A DNA stretch of 64,000 nucleotides, taken from the NCBI RefSeq assembly GCF_027923405.1, contig NZ_BQYI01000001.1:2582501-2646500 (forward strand), in the 5' to 3' direction. Position 1 is the first letter of the stretch. Each line of letters starts with the position of its first letter. A program made the position numbers and the translations under genes. Below are positions 8,444 through 16,743 of this stretch, one piece after another. This DNA comes from Paenibacillus sp. YYML68 (GTDB taxonomy: Bacteria; Bacillota; Bacilli; Paenibacillales; NBRC-103111). The notes under the pieces were generated by a model, which ran no database searches, had not been told where the DNA came from, and saw only the letters and a list, made by a program, of their open reading frames with translations.

Positions 8444-9474
8444 GCAGGTCGTTGTTCGTCTGTACATCGAATCGAGGCTATGCACAGCAGGCGCAGGAGG
8501 AGCTTCGCAGACTCATTGGGGCTGACTGCCGGTTCGGTTGGTTAGCTCCGGGTGAGACGTTCACGCTTGAGACGGGAAGCGACCATGAGACTGTGCTACG
8601 TCTTGTCAATGACAATGAGCCGATCTTCCTGCGGCACCTGTTCCCTGCCACGGTTCACGTGGAATGGTCCGGTCGGGTGGAGGAGGCGGCGTCAGCTGTG
8701 AGGACGCTGCTCGCGCAAGGCGGCGCTTCACTCGTGGCTGGTGCGAATGTCGCTGTGCAGGCTCGCAAGCCGGAGGGTGAGAGCGGTCTGCCCGCGCCTT
8801 CCGAGCTGAAGGCTGAGCTCGATGCGCTGCTGGAGCGTGAGGCTGGCTCGGTGCCAGTCGTGCGTAATGCCGATTGGGTGCTGTCTATCTATATGACCGG
8901 GCAATCGCTCTATACCGGGCTTGCCCGACCGGAGCAGCAGCTGTCCGATTGGCCGGGCGGAGCTGTTCGATACCGCAGGGAGGACGGACAGATCTCGCGC
9001 GCGAAGTTCAAGCTGCTGGAGGCGGAGCAGTCGTTCGGGCTGGATCTTGCCCAATACAGCTCGGCGCTTGATGTCGGTGCAGCTCCCGGAGGCTGGACGA
9101 GCCTCTTGCTGGAGCGTGGTCTTGCTGTGACAGCCGTAGACCCTGCGAAGCTCGATCCTTCGTTAGTCGGACATCCGAGACTTACGTATATCGGCAAGAC
9201 TGCGGACGCCGTCCAGTTCGCGGACGGTCAATTCGATCTGTTCGTCTGCGACATGAGCTGGAGCCCGAGGCAAATGACGAAGCTCGTCAAGTCGCTGCTT
9301 CCATCGCTTCAAGCTGGTGGTACGGCCATTATTACGGTCAAGCTCATGCATAAGAAGGCGTTCCAGACGATCCGCGAGGTCGTCGAAGACTTATCTGAGG
9401 AGCTGGCGCTGCAGAAGGCGAAGCAGCTGTTCCATAATCGTGAGGAGCTTACGCTGTTTTTCATCCGTAAATAA
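8440..9474 (+). CDS. FtsJ/RlmM-like SAM-dependent methyltransferase
   Basis: A 344-residue protein with a Rossmann methyltransferase domain in the second half. Motif I is ALDVGAAPGGWT (about residues 209-220). SRAKFKL, CDMSW and ITVKLMH supply the Lys-Asp-Lys residues expected in FtsJ/RrmJ-type 2'-O ribose methyltransferases. The N-terminal half is THUMP/RlmM-like in pattern (FVCTSN start), suggesting rRNA as substrate. The ATG at 8440 overlaps the ABC gene stop and has AAGGTGA upstream; the alternative ATG at 8422 has no site. Confidence 0.82.
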   Translation: MSRSLFVCTSNRGYAQQAQEELRRLIGADCRFGWLAPGETFTLETGSDHETVLRLVNDNEPIFLRHLFPATVHVEWSGRVEEAASAVRTLLAQGGASLVAGANVAVQARKPEGESGLPAPSELKAELDALLEREAGSVPVVRNADWVLSIYMTGQSLYTGLARPEQQLSDWPGGAVRYRREDGQISRAKFKLLEAEQSFGLDLAQYSSALDVGAAPGGWTSLLLERGLAVTAVDPAKLDPSLVGHPRLTYIGKTADAVQFADGQFDLFVCDMSWSPRQMTKLVKSLLPSLQAGGTAIITVKLMHKKAFQTIREVVEDLSEELALQKAKQLFHNREELTLFFIRK

Positions 9475-9498
9475 TCGGTGGAAGGGAGGCGCTAGGCC

Positions 9499-10128
9499 AT
9501 GTCTGGAGCTTACTGGGATAGCATCTATGCGAAGCTGAAGCCTGAGGATGTGAAATACGACTTATGGCTTCAGCGTTATGCAGATCGTCTGCGTGCTACT
9601 GCGTCAGATAGTAGACCAATTGTAGATCTGGGTTGTGGTGCTGGCAACAACACCTTGTACCTCACCGAGCTCGGGCTGCCTGTTATAGCGTGCGACATGT
9701 CGGTGGAGGCGCTAAAGCAGGTGAACGCCCGCATGCCGCACGTGCGGACAGTTCGGCTTAATTTGCTTGACCCGCTTCCCTTTGCGGACTGCTGTGCGTC
9801 TGCGGTCATTGCGGATCTGTGCTTGCATTATTTTCGCTGGACGGACACGATGGTTATGATGAAGGAGCTGCATCGTGTATTGCCTGCGGGCGGGCTGCTG
9901 GCGTTGAGAGTCAACTCCGTGCATGACAAGGCTTATGGCGCTGGAGAAGGACTGGAGCTGGAGCCGCAGCTGTATGAACGCGATGGTATGATGAAGCGCT
10001 TCTTTGATCAGCGCCAGCTTGAAGCGTTGCTGGCGGACGGCTGGCGGGTGCTGACTATGGAGGAGCAGCAGCTCGATCGTTACGGCAAGCCGAAGCAGGT
10101 GTGGTTCGCAGCCGCGGAGCGTGTGTGA
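9499..10128 (+). CDS. Class I SAM-dependent methyltransferase
   Basis: A 209-residue methyltransferase. The SAM-binding motif VDLGCGAGNNT is followed by the acidic motif II residue in VIACDMS and by motif IV ADLCLHYF. The family includes small-molecule and thiol methyltransferases; the substrate cannot be inferred. The start has GGAAGGGAGG upstream. It is the last gene of a short same-strand run before the DinB-like gene. Confidence 0.85.
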   Translation: MSGAYWDSIYAKLKPEDVKYDLWLQRYADRLRATASDSRPIVDLGCGAGNNTLYLTELGLPVIACDMSVEALKQVNARMPHVRTVRLNLLDPLPFADCCASAVIADLCLHYFRWTDTMVMMKELHRVLPAGGLLALRVNSVHDKAYGAGEGLELEPQLYERDGMMKRFFDQRQLEALLADGWRVLTMEEQQLDRYGKPKQVWFAAAERV

Positions 10129-10188
10129 CTCAAGCTTCACAACAACTGGCATAGGACTTCAAACCATGTGTAAGGGAGAGGGATCGGG

Positions 10189-10659
10189 ATGATGGAGGAG
10201 CTCGTAAGGAGCTATGAAGACGGCTATAATAGGCTGCTGCAAGCGCTGGATGGCGTAAGTGAAGAGCTGCTGATGTATAAGCCTGCTCCTGACAAGTGGA
10301 GCATCAAAGAGGTCGTTATTCATGTATGTGATGCAGAGGTCGTAGCGGTTGATCGGATGAAACGAGTGATATCTGAGCCGAACCAGCTCTTCTTCAAGTT
10401 CGACCCTGACGCTTGGGCGGTTAAGCTTCGCTACCAGGAGCTCGACATGCAGCCATACTTGACGCTGCTGCAATCGCTCCGCAGTATGATGACAGCTGTG
10501 CTCGAAGGATTGTCCGAGGAGGACTGGGCACGGACGGGTGTTCACAATATCGCGGGCAAGGTGACGCTGAAGGACCTTGTGACGATGTTCGCGAACCATA
10601 TCGACGTCCATGTGCGCCAAATTGAGCGGAACAAGCAATCGTTCGCGAGCTGCGGATAA
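10189..10659 (+). CDS. DinB/YfiT-like metal-binding protein
   Basis: A 156-residue four-helix DinB_2-type protein. The probable metal ligands are one His in VVIHVCDAE and two in NHIDVHVRQIER, the triad spacing seen in DinB and thiol-transferase-like proteins. WSIKEVVIH is the characteristic family segment. In Bacillales these proteins often work with low-molecular-weight thiols such as bacillithiol; a bacilliredoxin at 43.8 kb indicates that this thiol is used here. The exact reaction is unknown. Confidence 0.8.
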   Translation: MMEELVRSYEDGYNRLLQALDGVSEELLMYKPAPDKWSIKEVVIHVCDAEVVAVDRMKRVISEPNQLFFKFDPDAWAVKLRYQELDMQPYLTLLQSLRSMMTAVLEGLSEEDWARTGVHNIAGKVTLKDLVTMFANHIDVHVRQIERNKQSFASCG

Positions 10660-10660
10660 G

Positions 10661-12055
10661 ATGGAGCATGTACGAACGAATTTCATGCGAGTGATCGTAC
10701 CGATGGCGCTGCTGGCAGCGGTGATGACGCTCGGATTGCTGTTCGTCAGCAGGCCCATAGCATCGCCGCAGATGGCCATGGAGGGACACGTTGAAGCTCG
10801 AGCAGCGTCTGTTGACATGACGCATGACGCAGTGTCGCCGCAGCTTCATACGTCGGGCATCATGAGCAGCGGGGGAGCTGCTGGTGCGGAGCTGTCGGTA
10901 AGCACGGGAGCTACTACAGCAAAGTCTACAAGCACGGAAGGTTCTTCAGCGACGTCCGCAACTGTCACTGTCACTGCTAATGATGACATGATATGTGAGG
11001 TGCGCGAATACCGCTCGCCTGATCCGAGACGCAGAGTCATCGATGTGCCTGTGGCAACGCTGTGGACGAAGCCTGGTCTGGCAAGACCGATGGACGCACC
11101 GACAACTGGTGAGCAGCCGAATGTACGGAGCTGGATTGAGTCGATGCGCATACCTGAGAAGCTGTGGCTAGTTGGCAAGCTGGAGACGCAGGCCTTGCTC
11201 GGCTCGGAGGTCATGCTGCTGGAGGAGCGCGAAGAATGGTCGCGTGTGCAGCTGCCAGACCAGCCGACCTCGCGCTGGAAGGATGGCTACATCGGCTGGC
11301 TGTCCAGCGAACAGCTGGCGACGCCGTTCTATGATTACTCGGCATGTCCGGTCGCCTCCGTCGTGAAGCGCTCGGTCGTCCTGACGGAGGTACCCGTCGC
11401 TAAGCAGCCGAGCTCTAGCACAGGCTCAAGCTCTAGCTCTAGTTCTAGTTCCAACTCTAACTCTAACTCTAACTCTAACTCTAACTCTAACTTGTCCGAC
11501 TTGCCCACTGGACTAGAGATCAGCTTCAATACAAGGCTTCCAGTCGTGCGCGAGCAAGGTGGTCGTCTCCAGCTCGCCCTGCCGGACGGCTCCACTCGAT
11601 GGGTGCAGCGTGACGAGGTAGTCCTTCTTACAAGCAAGCTTGAGCCCGCTTCGGCAACCGTGGAGCTGGAGGAGCGTCGTAACAAGCTAATGGAGACAGC
11701 CAAGCAGTTCGTGGGCCTTCCTTATGTGTGGAGCGGCACCTCTGGGTTCGGCTTTGACTGCTCGGGCTTCACGTACTCGATGTATCGCGCTCTAGGCATC
11801 TCGATCCCCCGCGACGCGAAGGATCAGGCGACGTCTGGTCAGCCAGTTGACCTCAAGAGGCTTGAGCCCGGCGATCTGCTGTTCTTCGCCTACGAGAATG
11901 GCAAGGGGCGTGTGCACCACGTCGGGATGTATATCGGCAATGGGCAGATGATTCACTCGCCTAGAAGCGAGCGTCCACTTGAGATCATCTCGATCAAGCA
12001 GCCTGAGTATGCGAAGGAGCTTGCAGGTGCGCGAAGGTTTTTAACGGAATCGTAA
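10661..12055 (+). CDS. NlpC/P60 (C40) cell-wall hydrolase with SH3-like domains
   Basis: A 464-residue exported peptidoglycan endopeptidase. A hydrophobic signal or anchor segment covers about residues 9-30, a low-complexity Ser/Thr region follows, then SH3-like sequence (about 120-225 and again before the catalytic domain). The NlpC/P60 domain has Cys367 in GFDCSGF, His420 in VHHVGMYIG and His432 in MIHSP. A Ser-Asn tract coded by hexanucleotide repeats links the SH3 segments. ATG 10661 lies one base after the DinB-like stop and has a poor ribosome site; ATG 10685 is possible. Likely substrate is the D-Glu to diamino-acid bond in stem peptides. Confidence 0.88.
   Translation: MEHVRTNFMRVIVPMALLAAVMTLGLLFVSRPIASPQMAMEGHVEARAASVDMTHDAVSPQLHTSGIMSSGGAAGAELSVSTGATTAKSTSTEGSSATSATVTVTANDDMICEVREYRSPDPRRRVIDVPVATLWTKPGLARPMDAPTTGEQPNVRSWIESMRIPEKLWLVGKLETQALLGSEVMLLEEREEWSRVQLPDQPTSRWKDGYIGWLSSEQLATPFYDYSACPVASVVKRSVVLTEVPVAKQPSSSTGSSSSSSSSSNSNSNSNSNSNSNLSDLPTGLEISFNTRLPVVREQGGRLQLALPDGSTRWVQRDEVVLLTSKLEPASATVELEERRNKLMETAKQFVGLPYVWSGTSGFGFDCSGFTYSMYRALGISIPRDAKDQATSGQPVDLKRLEPGDLLFFAYENGKGRVHHVGMYIGNGQMIHSPRSERPLEIISIKQPEYAKELAGARRFLTES
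11453..11488 (+). repeat. (AACTCT)6 microsatellite coding for Ser-Asn
   Basis: Six perfect AACTCT hexamers follow a diverged run of TCTAGC/TCTAGT units. Both code for a linker of alternating Ser and Asn after poly-Ser. The unit is a multiple of three, so slippage would change linker length without breaking the frame. Confidence 0.9.
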
Positions 12056-12068
12056 GCAGGGGCTTGCG
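12051..12068 (+). terminator. Hairpin after the NlpC/P60 gene
   Basis: CGTAAGC (12051-12057) pairs with GCTTGCG (12062-12068) around a four-base loop, followed by TCTTCC. It lacks a T-run, so it is a weak terminator at best, and it overlaps the -35 of the next promoter. Confidence 0.35.
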
Positions 12069-12091
12069 TCTTCCAACGATTATGATATAAT
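12064..12091 (+). promoter_or_regulatory. Promoter of the Tad pilus operon
   Basis: A -35 TTGCGT (12064-12069) and a perfect -10 TATAAT (12086-12091) are 16 bases apart. Transcription would begin near 12098, giving a leader of about 116 bases before the TTG start of the first gene. Confidence 0.65.
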
Positions 12092-12098
12092 ACGATTA

Positions 12099-12180
12099 AT
12101 TGGATACACGATTCGTTAACGGAAGCACCGTTGTTTGGAGATAACACTCCTTGCAGCGCGTGCTTTTTTTGTTGTCCAAT
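12099..12180 (+). promoter_or_regulatory. Structured leader with alternative hairpins (attenuator-like)
   Basis: ATTGGA (12099-12104) pairs with TCCAAT (12175-12180) and encloses the rest. AACGG-AAGCA-CCGTT (12118-12132) forms one hairpin. AAGCAC (12123-12128) can instead pair with GTGCTT (12160-12165), which runs into seven T residues, a terminator with GGAG/CTCC (12137-12150) in its loop. The two are mutually exclusive because they share AAGCA. It fits no riboswitch class I recognise. Confidence 0.5.
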
Positions 12181-12213
12181 CGCACTTCTGAATGGAAGAG
12201 GAGGACGAGCATC

Positions 12214-13359
12214 TTGGCCCAAGTGCCTTTATTGCTGATGGAGAAGGATGTGTATTTCGGGGAAAAGCTCGCCGCCTATCTGCGAACGTCCGAGTTCGCC
12301 GACAGGCTGGCGCTGCACTGGCATACGTCGGAGCAGGAGGGCTGGCGCTGGATCGAGGAGATGAAGTCACCGTTCATCGCAGTCGTGCACGAATCGATCC
12401 CGCTGCCTGAGCCATTGCCTGAGGCTTGTCGGGCGCAGCTATGGCTGCTGTGCGAGTCTGAGCGTGGCTCAAGCACAGCAGGTACTGCAGGTACTGCAGG
12501 AGCAGACGGGCAGCCCTTGCGCATCTTGGCGAAATACCAGCCGCTGAATCGTCTGCTCTCGTCACTTATAGCAGGCTATAACGACACAGAGACACACGCG
12601 CCGATCCGCGGCACGCGGTATGCAGCAACGACTGTTGTATATTCCCCGATCGGTGGCAGCGGCAAGACGGTGACAGCTGTGCATACTGCTGCGCAGCTAA
12701 CGGCTGCGGGTGAGCGAGTGCTCCTGCTCTGCTTCGAGCGCTTACCTTCACGAGTCTGGTACACCTCTGCGAGCGAGCAGGGTCAAGGGGATGCGGACAC
12801 TTTCTCCAAGCTGCTCTACTATGCGAAGACGCGTCCGGCGAAAATTGCAGCCCAGCTCGAGCAGCTCAAGCTGAGGCATGTGCAGGGCCGCTTCGATTAT
12901 ATCCCACCGCTCACATATGCGCAGGAATGGGACGAGCTTGGCGCTGCAGAGGTGCAGGCTCTGCTTGCGGGTGCGGCTGACAGCGGAGTATATGACCATG
13001 TCATCGTCGACGCTGACAGTGCCGATACGCCTGCGGCCGCGGCGCTGCTGGAGGCGGCTGATCACATTTTGTGGCCAGTAGCCGACGACTGTATACAGCT
13101 GCAGAAGATTACCGAGTGGTTCGATGCCCGCCGGGCGGTGGATGCGCAGAAGACGGAGCAGCTGCGGCGCAACGTTATTTTTATACATAATCGTGCGATG
13201 GGTTCGCAGACTGTCAATACGTTCTCGGATTACTCGATCATCGTCCGTGGTCGGCTGCCGTATGTACCGGAGTGGAAGGCGCTTGGTCGAGCGGATGTCC
13301 AGCTGCTCAGAGGCTTCGCGGACGAAGCAGTAGCGGCGCTGCGGGGAGGGAAGCGCTAA
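12214..13359 (+). CDS. tadZ: TadZ/CpaE-like pilus-assembly ATPase
   Basis: A 381-residue protein with a MinD/ParA-like ATPase domain. The P-loop SPIGGSGKT is at about residues 144-152 and the IVDADSADT segment serves as Walker B-like region. Residues 1-110 look like the receiver-like domain of TadZ/CpaE but without a clear phospho-acceptor. TadZ localises Tad pilus machinery at the membrane. The TTG at 12214 is chosen because AGAGGAGG stands nine bases upstream; the open frame to the TTG at 12151 would run through the leader terminator. The next gene starts within its stop (TAATG). Confidence 0.82.
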   Translation: MAQVPLLLMEKDVYFGEKLAAYLRTSEFADRLALHWHTSEQEGWRWIEEMKSPFIAVVHESIPLPEPLPEACRAQLWLLCESERGSSTAGTAGTAGADGQPLRILAKYQPLNRLLSSLIAGYNDTETHAPIRGTRYAATTVVYSPIGGSGKTVTAVHTAAQLTAAGERVLLLCFERLPSRVWYTSASEQGQGDADTFSKLLYYAKTRPAKIAAQLEQLKLRHVQGRFDYIPPLTYAQEWDELGAAEVQALLAGAADSGVYDHVIVDADSADTPAAAALLEAADHILWPVADDCIQLQKITEWFDARRAVDAQKTEQLRRNVIFIHNRAMGSQTVNTFSDYSIIVRGRLPYVPEWKALGRADVQLLRGFADEAVAALRGGKR

Positions 13360-14588
13360 TGGTGGACGAGCAGCAGTGGCAGCAGCTGAAGCTGGAGCTG
13401 AAGCAAGCGGTGAAGGAGCGCATCGACTACGGCCACATGATGTCGGACGAGGAGCTGCTGGAGGTGATCGAGGAGGAGGTGTTCGCCCGGTCTGCACAGC
13501 GGTTCATTCCAGCAGGCCGCAAGCGCAGCATCGTGCTCGACGTCTACCATTCGTTCCGGGGACTCGATGTCTTGCAGCCGCTCGTCGACGACGAACGCAT
13601 TACGGAAATTATGATCAATGCCCATGACCGCATCTTCATCGAGAAGGACGGTATCGTCACCATGACAGATACCGCATTCGAGAGTCGCGAGCGGCTGGAG
13701 GATACGATTCAAGCGATCGTCGGTCGGGTGAACCGGATTGTTAATGAGTCCAACCCGGTCGTAGACGCCAGGCTGCCCGACGGGTCCCGCGTGAACGTTG
13801 TGCTGCCACCGGTCGCTCTGAATGGCCCGACGATGACGATCCGTAAGTTCCCTGCCCAGCCGCTGACACTGGACGATCTCATTGACCGGGAGGCAGTTTC
13901 ACGGGAGGCGGCGGAGCTGCTGACACGCTTGGTGCGTGCCAAGTACAACCTGTTCATCAGCGGGGGCACGGGCTCTGGCAAGACGACGCTGCTGAACGCT
14001 CTATCCCAGCATATTCCACCTGATGAGCGCATCATTACGATCGAGGATTCGGCAGAGCTGCAAATTCGCGGCGTTCCGAACGTGGTCCGACTGGAAACAC
14101 GCAACGCGAGCACAGAGGGGAAGGGTGAGATCAGCATCCGTCATCTCATTCGCGCGTCACTCCGGATGCGTCCGAACCGGATTATCGTCGGCGAGGTGCG
14201 GGGCGCCGAGGCGCTCGATATGCTGCAAGCGATGAATACGGGCCACGACGGCTCGCTGTCCACCGGTCACGCCAATTCGCCAATCGACATGGTGAGTCGC
14301 TTGGAGACGATGGTGCTGAGCGGCGCGCAGCTTCCGCTTGACGTCGTGCGCAAGCAGATTGCGGGCGCGATCGATTTTTTCGTCCATATACAGCGTCTGA
14401 GAGACCGATCCCGCCGCATTACGGAAATTAGCGAGGTCATCGGAATGAACGAAGGGGAGGTGGTGCTGCAGCCGATCTATACGTTTCAAGAAAATGGTGA
14501 ACGGAACGGCCGCATCGTCGGCGAGCTGCGTTCGACCGGCCATGCCCAGGCGCATACGTACAAGCTGCAGATGTATGGTCTGACGTGA
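13359..14588 (+). CDS. tadA: TadA/CpaF secretion ATPase
   Basis: A 409-residue type II/IV secretion ATPase that powers Flp pilus assembly. Motifs are Walker [10 protein letters not shown] (202-210), Asp box [10 protein letters not shown], Walker [10 protein letters not shown] (274-282) and His box [14 protein letters not shown]. The N-terminal segment (about 25-130) is the usual CpaF lid domain. The ATG shares a base with the previous stop, with GGGAGGGAAG as ribosome site. It is the most confidently assigned member of the operon. Confidence 0.95.
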   Translation: MVDEQQWQQLKLELKQAVKERIDYGHMMSDEELLEVIEEEVFARSAQRFIPAGRKRSIVLDVYHSFRGLDVLQPLVDDERITEIMINAHDRIFIEKDGIVTMTDTAFESRERLEDTIQAIVGRVNRIVNESNPVVDARLPDGSRVNVVLPPVALNGPTMTIRKFPAQPLTLDDLIDREAVSREAAELLTRLVRAKYNLFISGGTGSGKTTLLNALSQHIPPDERIITIEDSAELQIRGVPNVVRLETRNASTEGKGEISIRHLIRASLRMRPNRIIVGEVRGAEALDMLQAMNTGHDGSLSTGHANSPIDMVSRLETMVLSGAQLPLDVVRKQIAGAIDFFVHIQRLRDRSRRITEISEVIGMNEGEVVLQPIYTFQENGERNGRIVGELRSTGHAQAHTYKLQMYGLT

Positions 14589-14678
14589 CGGTGAGGTACG
14601 GGGATAATGTAGGCTCACCCATATGAAGGGGGCTTACTAGGAAAGGGGAGATGGCCTATTCACATCGAGCTAACTGGC

Positions 14679-15515
14679 GTGAAGGCGGCTCTGCGCCGAG
14701 CTGGCGCAATGAGGGAGCGATGGAGTGCAGGAGGTCGACCGAAGCAGCCTGAAGGCCAGCGGGATTCGAGGTTGATCGATTACGACGTACTCGAGCTCAG
14801 CTCGCGGCAGTGGCTCGCCGCCGCTCTATTCGGTGCGCTGCTCATGTCGATCGTGGCGTGGGTATTTTATCGGGAGCTGCTCGCGATTATCCTGTTCGCG
14901 CCGCTGGGCTTGCTGTTCCCTGGCATGTGGCGCAAGCGGCTGATCGCAAGGCGGAAGGCACAGCTGAAGCTGCAGTTCAAGCAGCTGCTGTCGACTGTAT
15001 CGTCTGCGCTTGGGGCAGGCCGCTCGATTGAGAGTGCGATTCGGGAGTCACTTAGCGACCTCAGACTGTTGTATCCCGACGGGAAAAGCCCGATTCTCCA
15101 GGAGCTCGCGATGATCATCCATCGGATGGATAACGGAGAGAGCGTCGAATCCGCGCTGTTCGAATTCGCAGGTCGAGCCAAGCTGGAGGAGCTGAGCCAA
15201 TTCGCACAGGTGTTCGTCATCTGTAAACGAACGGGAGGCAATCTCGTGCAGGTCGTCCGCCGAACGTCGCTGCTCATTCAGGAGAAGCTGGAGATCGAGC
15301 TCGATCTTCAAGTGACGCTGGCGCAAAAGCGGTTCGAGTCCAAGCTGCTCTCAGCCGCCCCGATCGTGTTCGTCGCCATTATGGCCTGGAGCGCCCCAGA
15401 TTATATGGAGCCCTTGTACGGCTCGCTAGTGGGCGTCTTCGTGATGACGGGGGCGATTGGCGTCATGGCGCTGTGCCAATATTGGATTCAACACATTATG
15501 AACATAAAGGTGTGA
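14679..15515 (+). CDS. tadB: TadB-like pilus platform protein
   Basis: A 278-residue inner-membrane T2SSF-family protein. Two membrane spans lie near residues 45-85, a cytoplasmic helical GspF domain covers about 100-220 (LSTVSSALGAGRSIESAI, FAQVFVICKRTGGNL), and two spans end the protein. The start is uncertain: GTG 14679 has no good ribosome site. GAAAGGGGAG (14641-14650) sits instead seven bases before an in-frame ATT (14658) and directly before an out-of-frame ATG (14651). It forms the platform with TadC. Confidence 0.88.
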   Translation: MKAALRRAGAMRERWSAGGRPKQPEGQRDSRLIDYDVLELSSRQWLAAALFGALLMSIVAWVFYRELLAIILFAPLGLLFPGMWRKRLIARRKAQLKLQFKQLLSTVSSALGAGRSIESAIRESLSDLRLLYPDGKSPILQELAMIIHRMDNGESVESALFEFAGRAKLEELSQFAQVFVICKRTGGNLVQVVRRTSLLIQEKLEIELDLQVTLAQKRFESKLLSAAPIVFVAIMAWSAPDYMEPLYGSLVGVFVMTGAIGVMALCQYWIQHIMNIKV

Positions 15516-15521
15516 GCTGGA

Positions 15522-16430
15522 ATGTCTTGGATGCTGCTCGTGTTCGCGCTTCAGCTTGTCGTTGCTGCCGTCTGGCTACCACAGCACCATAAATATGCGC
15601 ATTGGCTGTTCGAGCAGAAAGGGATTCAGCCGCGAACGGCTGCCTATTGGGCTGGAGCAGGAGCACTCGCGGTAAGTGAGCGTCTCCGATTGACAGAGCG
15701 CTTCGGCGAGCCGCTGCTCAAGGTGCACCAGATTATGGTCGGCTTGTACGGTGCGAAGCCCGCGCTGACGCATACGACATGGTTCGTCGTGCGAGGGGTG
15801 TGGGCCGTGTGGGGCTGCCTTGCTGGCTTCACTCTGCTCGGGGCACTGGCGGAGGACAATGCAGAGATGCTTGTATACGGACTGCTGGCGGCGCTCGTCT
15901 CGCCGGTCGCACTGTTCCTGCAGGAGCAGACGAAGCTGAAGCAGAAGCGTCGACTCATGCTGATGGAGCTGCCGGAGGTGCTGAACCAGCTCATGCTGCT
16001 GGTCGGTGCCGGAGAGTCGCTGCAGAAGGCAATCGTTCGACTTGGGGAGCAGGATGCAGAAGGCGGCACGGCTCATAGTGGCGGAGGTAAGAACAGAAGC
16101 CGTAATCCGCTGCGGGTAGAGCTTGCCGAGACGGCACGCGCGCTTGCGATGAATGTCTCCTTCTCGAAGGCGATGGAGGACTTCAGCAAGCGCTGCGCGA
16201 TTCAGGAGACGACGCTGTTCACGACGACGCTGCTGCTCAACTACAAGCGAGGCGGCGATGAGCTGTTCGTGTCGCTGCGCGAGCTGTCGATGACGCTGTG
16301 GGATAAGCGTAAGGCGCTGGCGAGAACGCTCGGCGAGGAGGCGGCGTCGAAGCTTGTTTTTCCGATGGTGGTGCTATTCATGATGATTATGATCATCGTC
16401 GCGGTGCCGGCGCTGCTGATGGCGGGATAA
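15522..16430 (+). CDS. tadC: TadC-like pilus platform protein
   Basis: A 302-residue T2SSF-family membrane protein, the second platform subunit. An N-terminal span is followed by paired central spans (about residues 88-130), the GspF helical region (LPEVLNQLMLLVGAGESLQKAI, LNYKRGGDELFVSL) and a C-terminal Met/Ile/Val-rich span. A Gly/Ser/Asn-rich insert (about 184-195) interrupts the GspF domain. It begins six bases after tadB ends. Confidence 0.88.
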   Translation: MSWMLLVFALQLVVAAVWLPQHHKYAHWLFEQKGIQPRTAAYWAGAGALAVSERLRLTERFGEPLLKVHQIMVGLYGAKPALTHTTWFVVRGVWAVWGCLAGFTLLGALAEDNAEMLVYGLLAALVSPVALFLQEQTKLKQKRRLMLMELPEVLNQLMLLVGAGESLQKAIVRLGEQDAEGGTAHSGGGKNRSRNPLRVELAETARALAMNVSFSKAMEDFSKRCAIQETTLFTTTLLLNYKRGGDELFVSLRELSMTLWDKRKALARTLGEEAASKLVFPMVVLFMMIMIIVAVPALLMAG

Positions 16431-16478
16431 GGTTCGATTAAGCTAGTTCAATCTAACAATCTAAGGGAGGAAACGAAT

Positions 16479-16715
16479 ATGTTGAGCACGATGAAGGATG
16501 CTTGGGTACAATTCTGGGACGATGAGGAAGGACTCGGTACGCTGGAAATATTGCTGATCGTTGCGGTGCTGCTTATTATTGCGGTGGCGTTCCGTAAGTG
16601 GATTATGCAGTGGATGAGGCAGTTGTTCGAATCTGCTGATAAACAGATTAATAATGAAATTAAAGATGTTGGATCAAGTAAAATTGACCCGCCAGCGCTG
16701 CCAACGAATAACTAG
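16479..16715 (+). CDS. flp: Flp-type prepilin
   Basis: A 78-residue type IVb prepilin, probably the main pilus subunit. The class III leader ends DEEG, with cleavage expected before LGTLEILL: this places Glu at +5 of the mature protein, as in Flp pilins, followed by a hydrophobic helix (LLIVAVLLIIAVAF). The C-terminus is short and polar (PPALPTNN). The gene has an AAGGGAGG site and follows tadC by 48 bases. Processing would be by the prepilin peptidase at 20.9 kb. Confidence 0.9.
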   Translation: MLSTMKDAWVQFWDDEEGLGTLEILLIVAVLLIIAVAFRKWIMQWMRQLFESADKQINNEIKDVGSSKIDPPALPTNN

Positions 16716-16743
16716 TATGACATGGAGTAGGACAACTGCGGCT

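Noticed and set aside
12151-12213. Upstream extension of the TadZ-like gene from TTG 12151
   Set aside because: It would translate the seven-T terminator of the leader, and the strong AGAGGAGG site favours TTG 12214.
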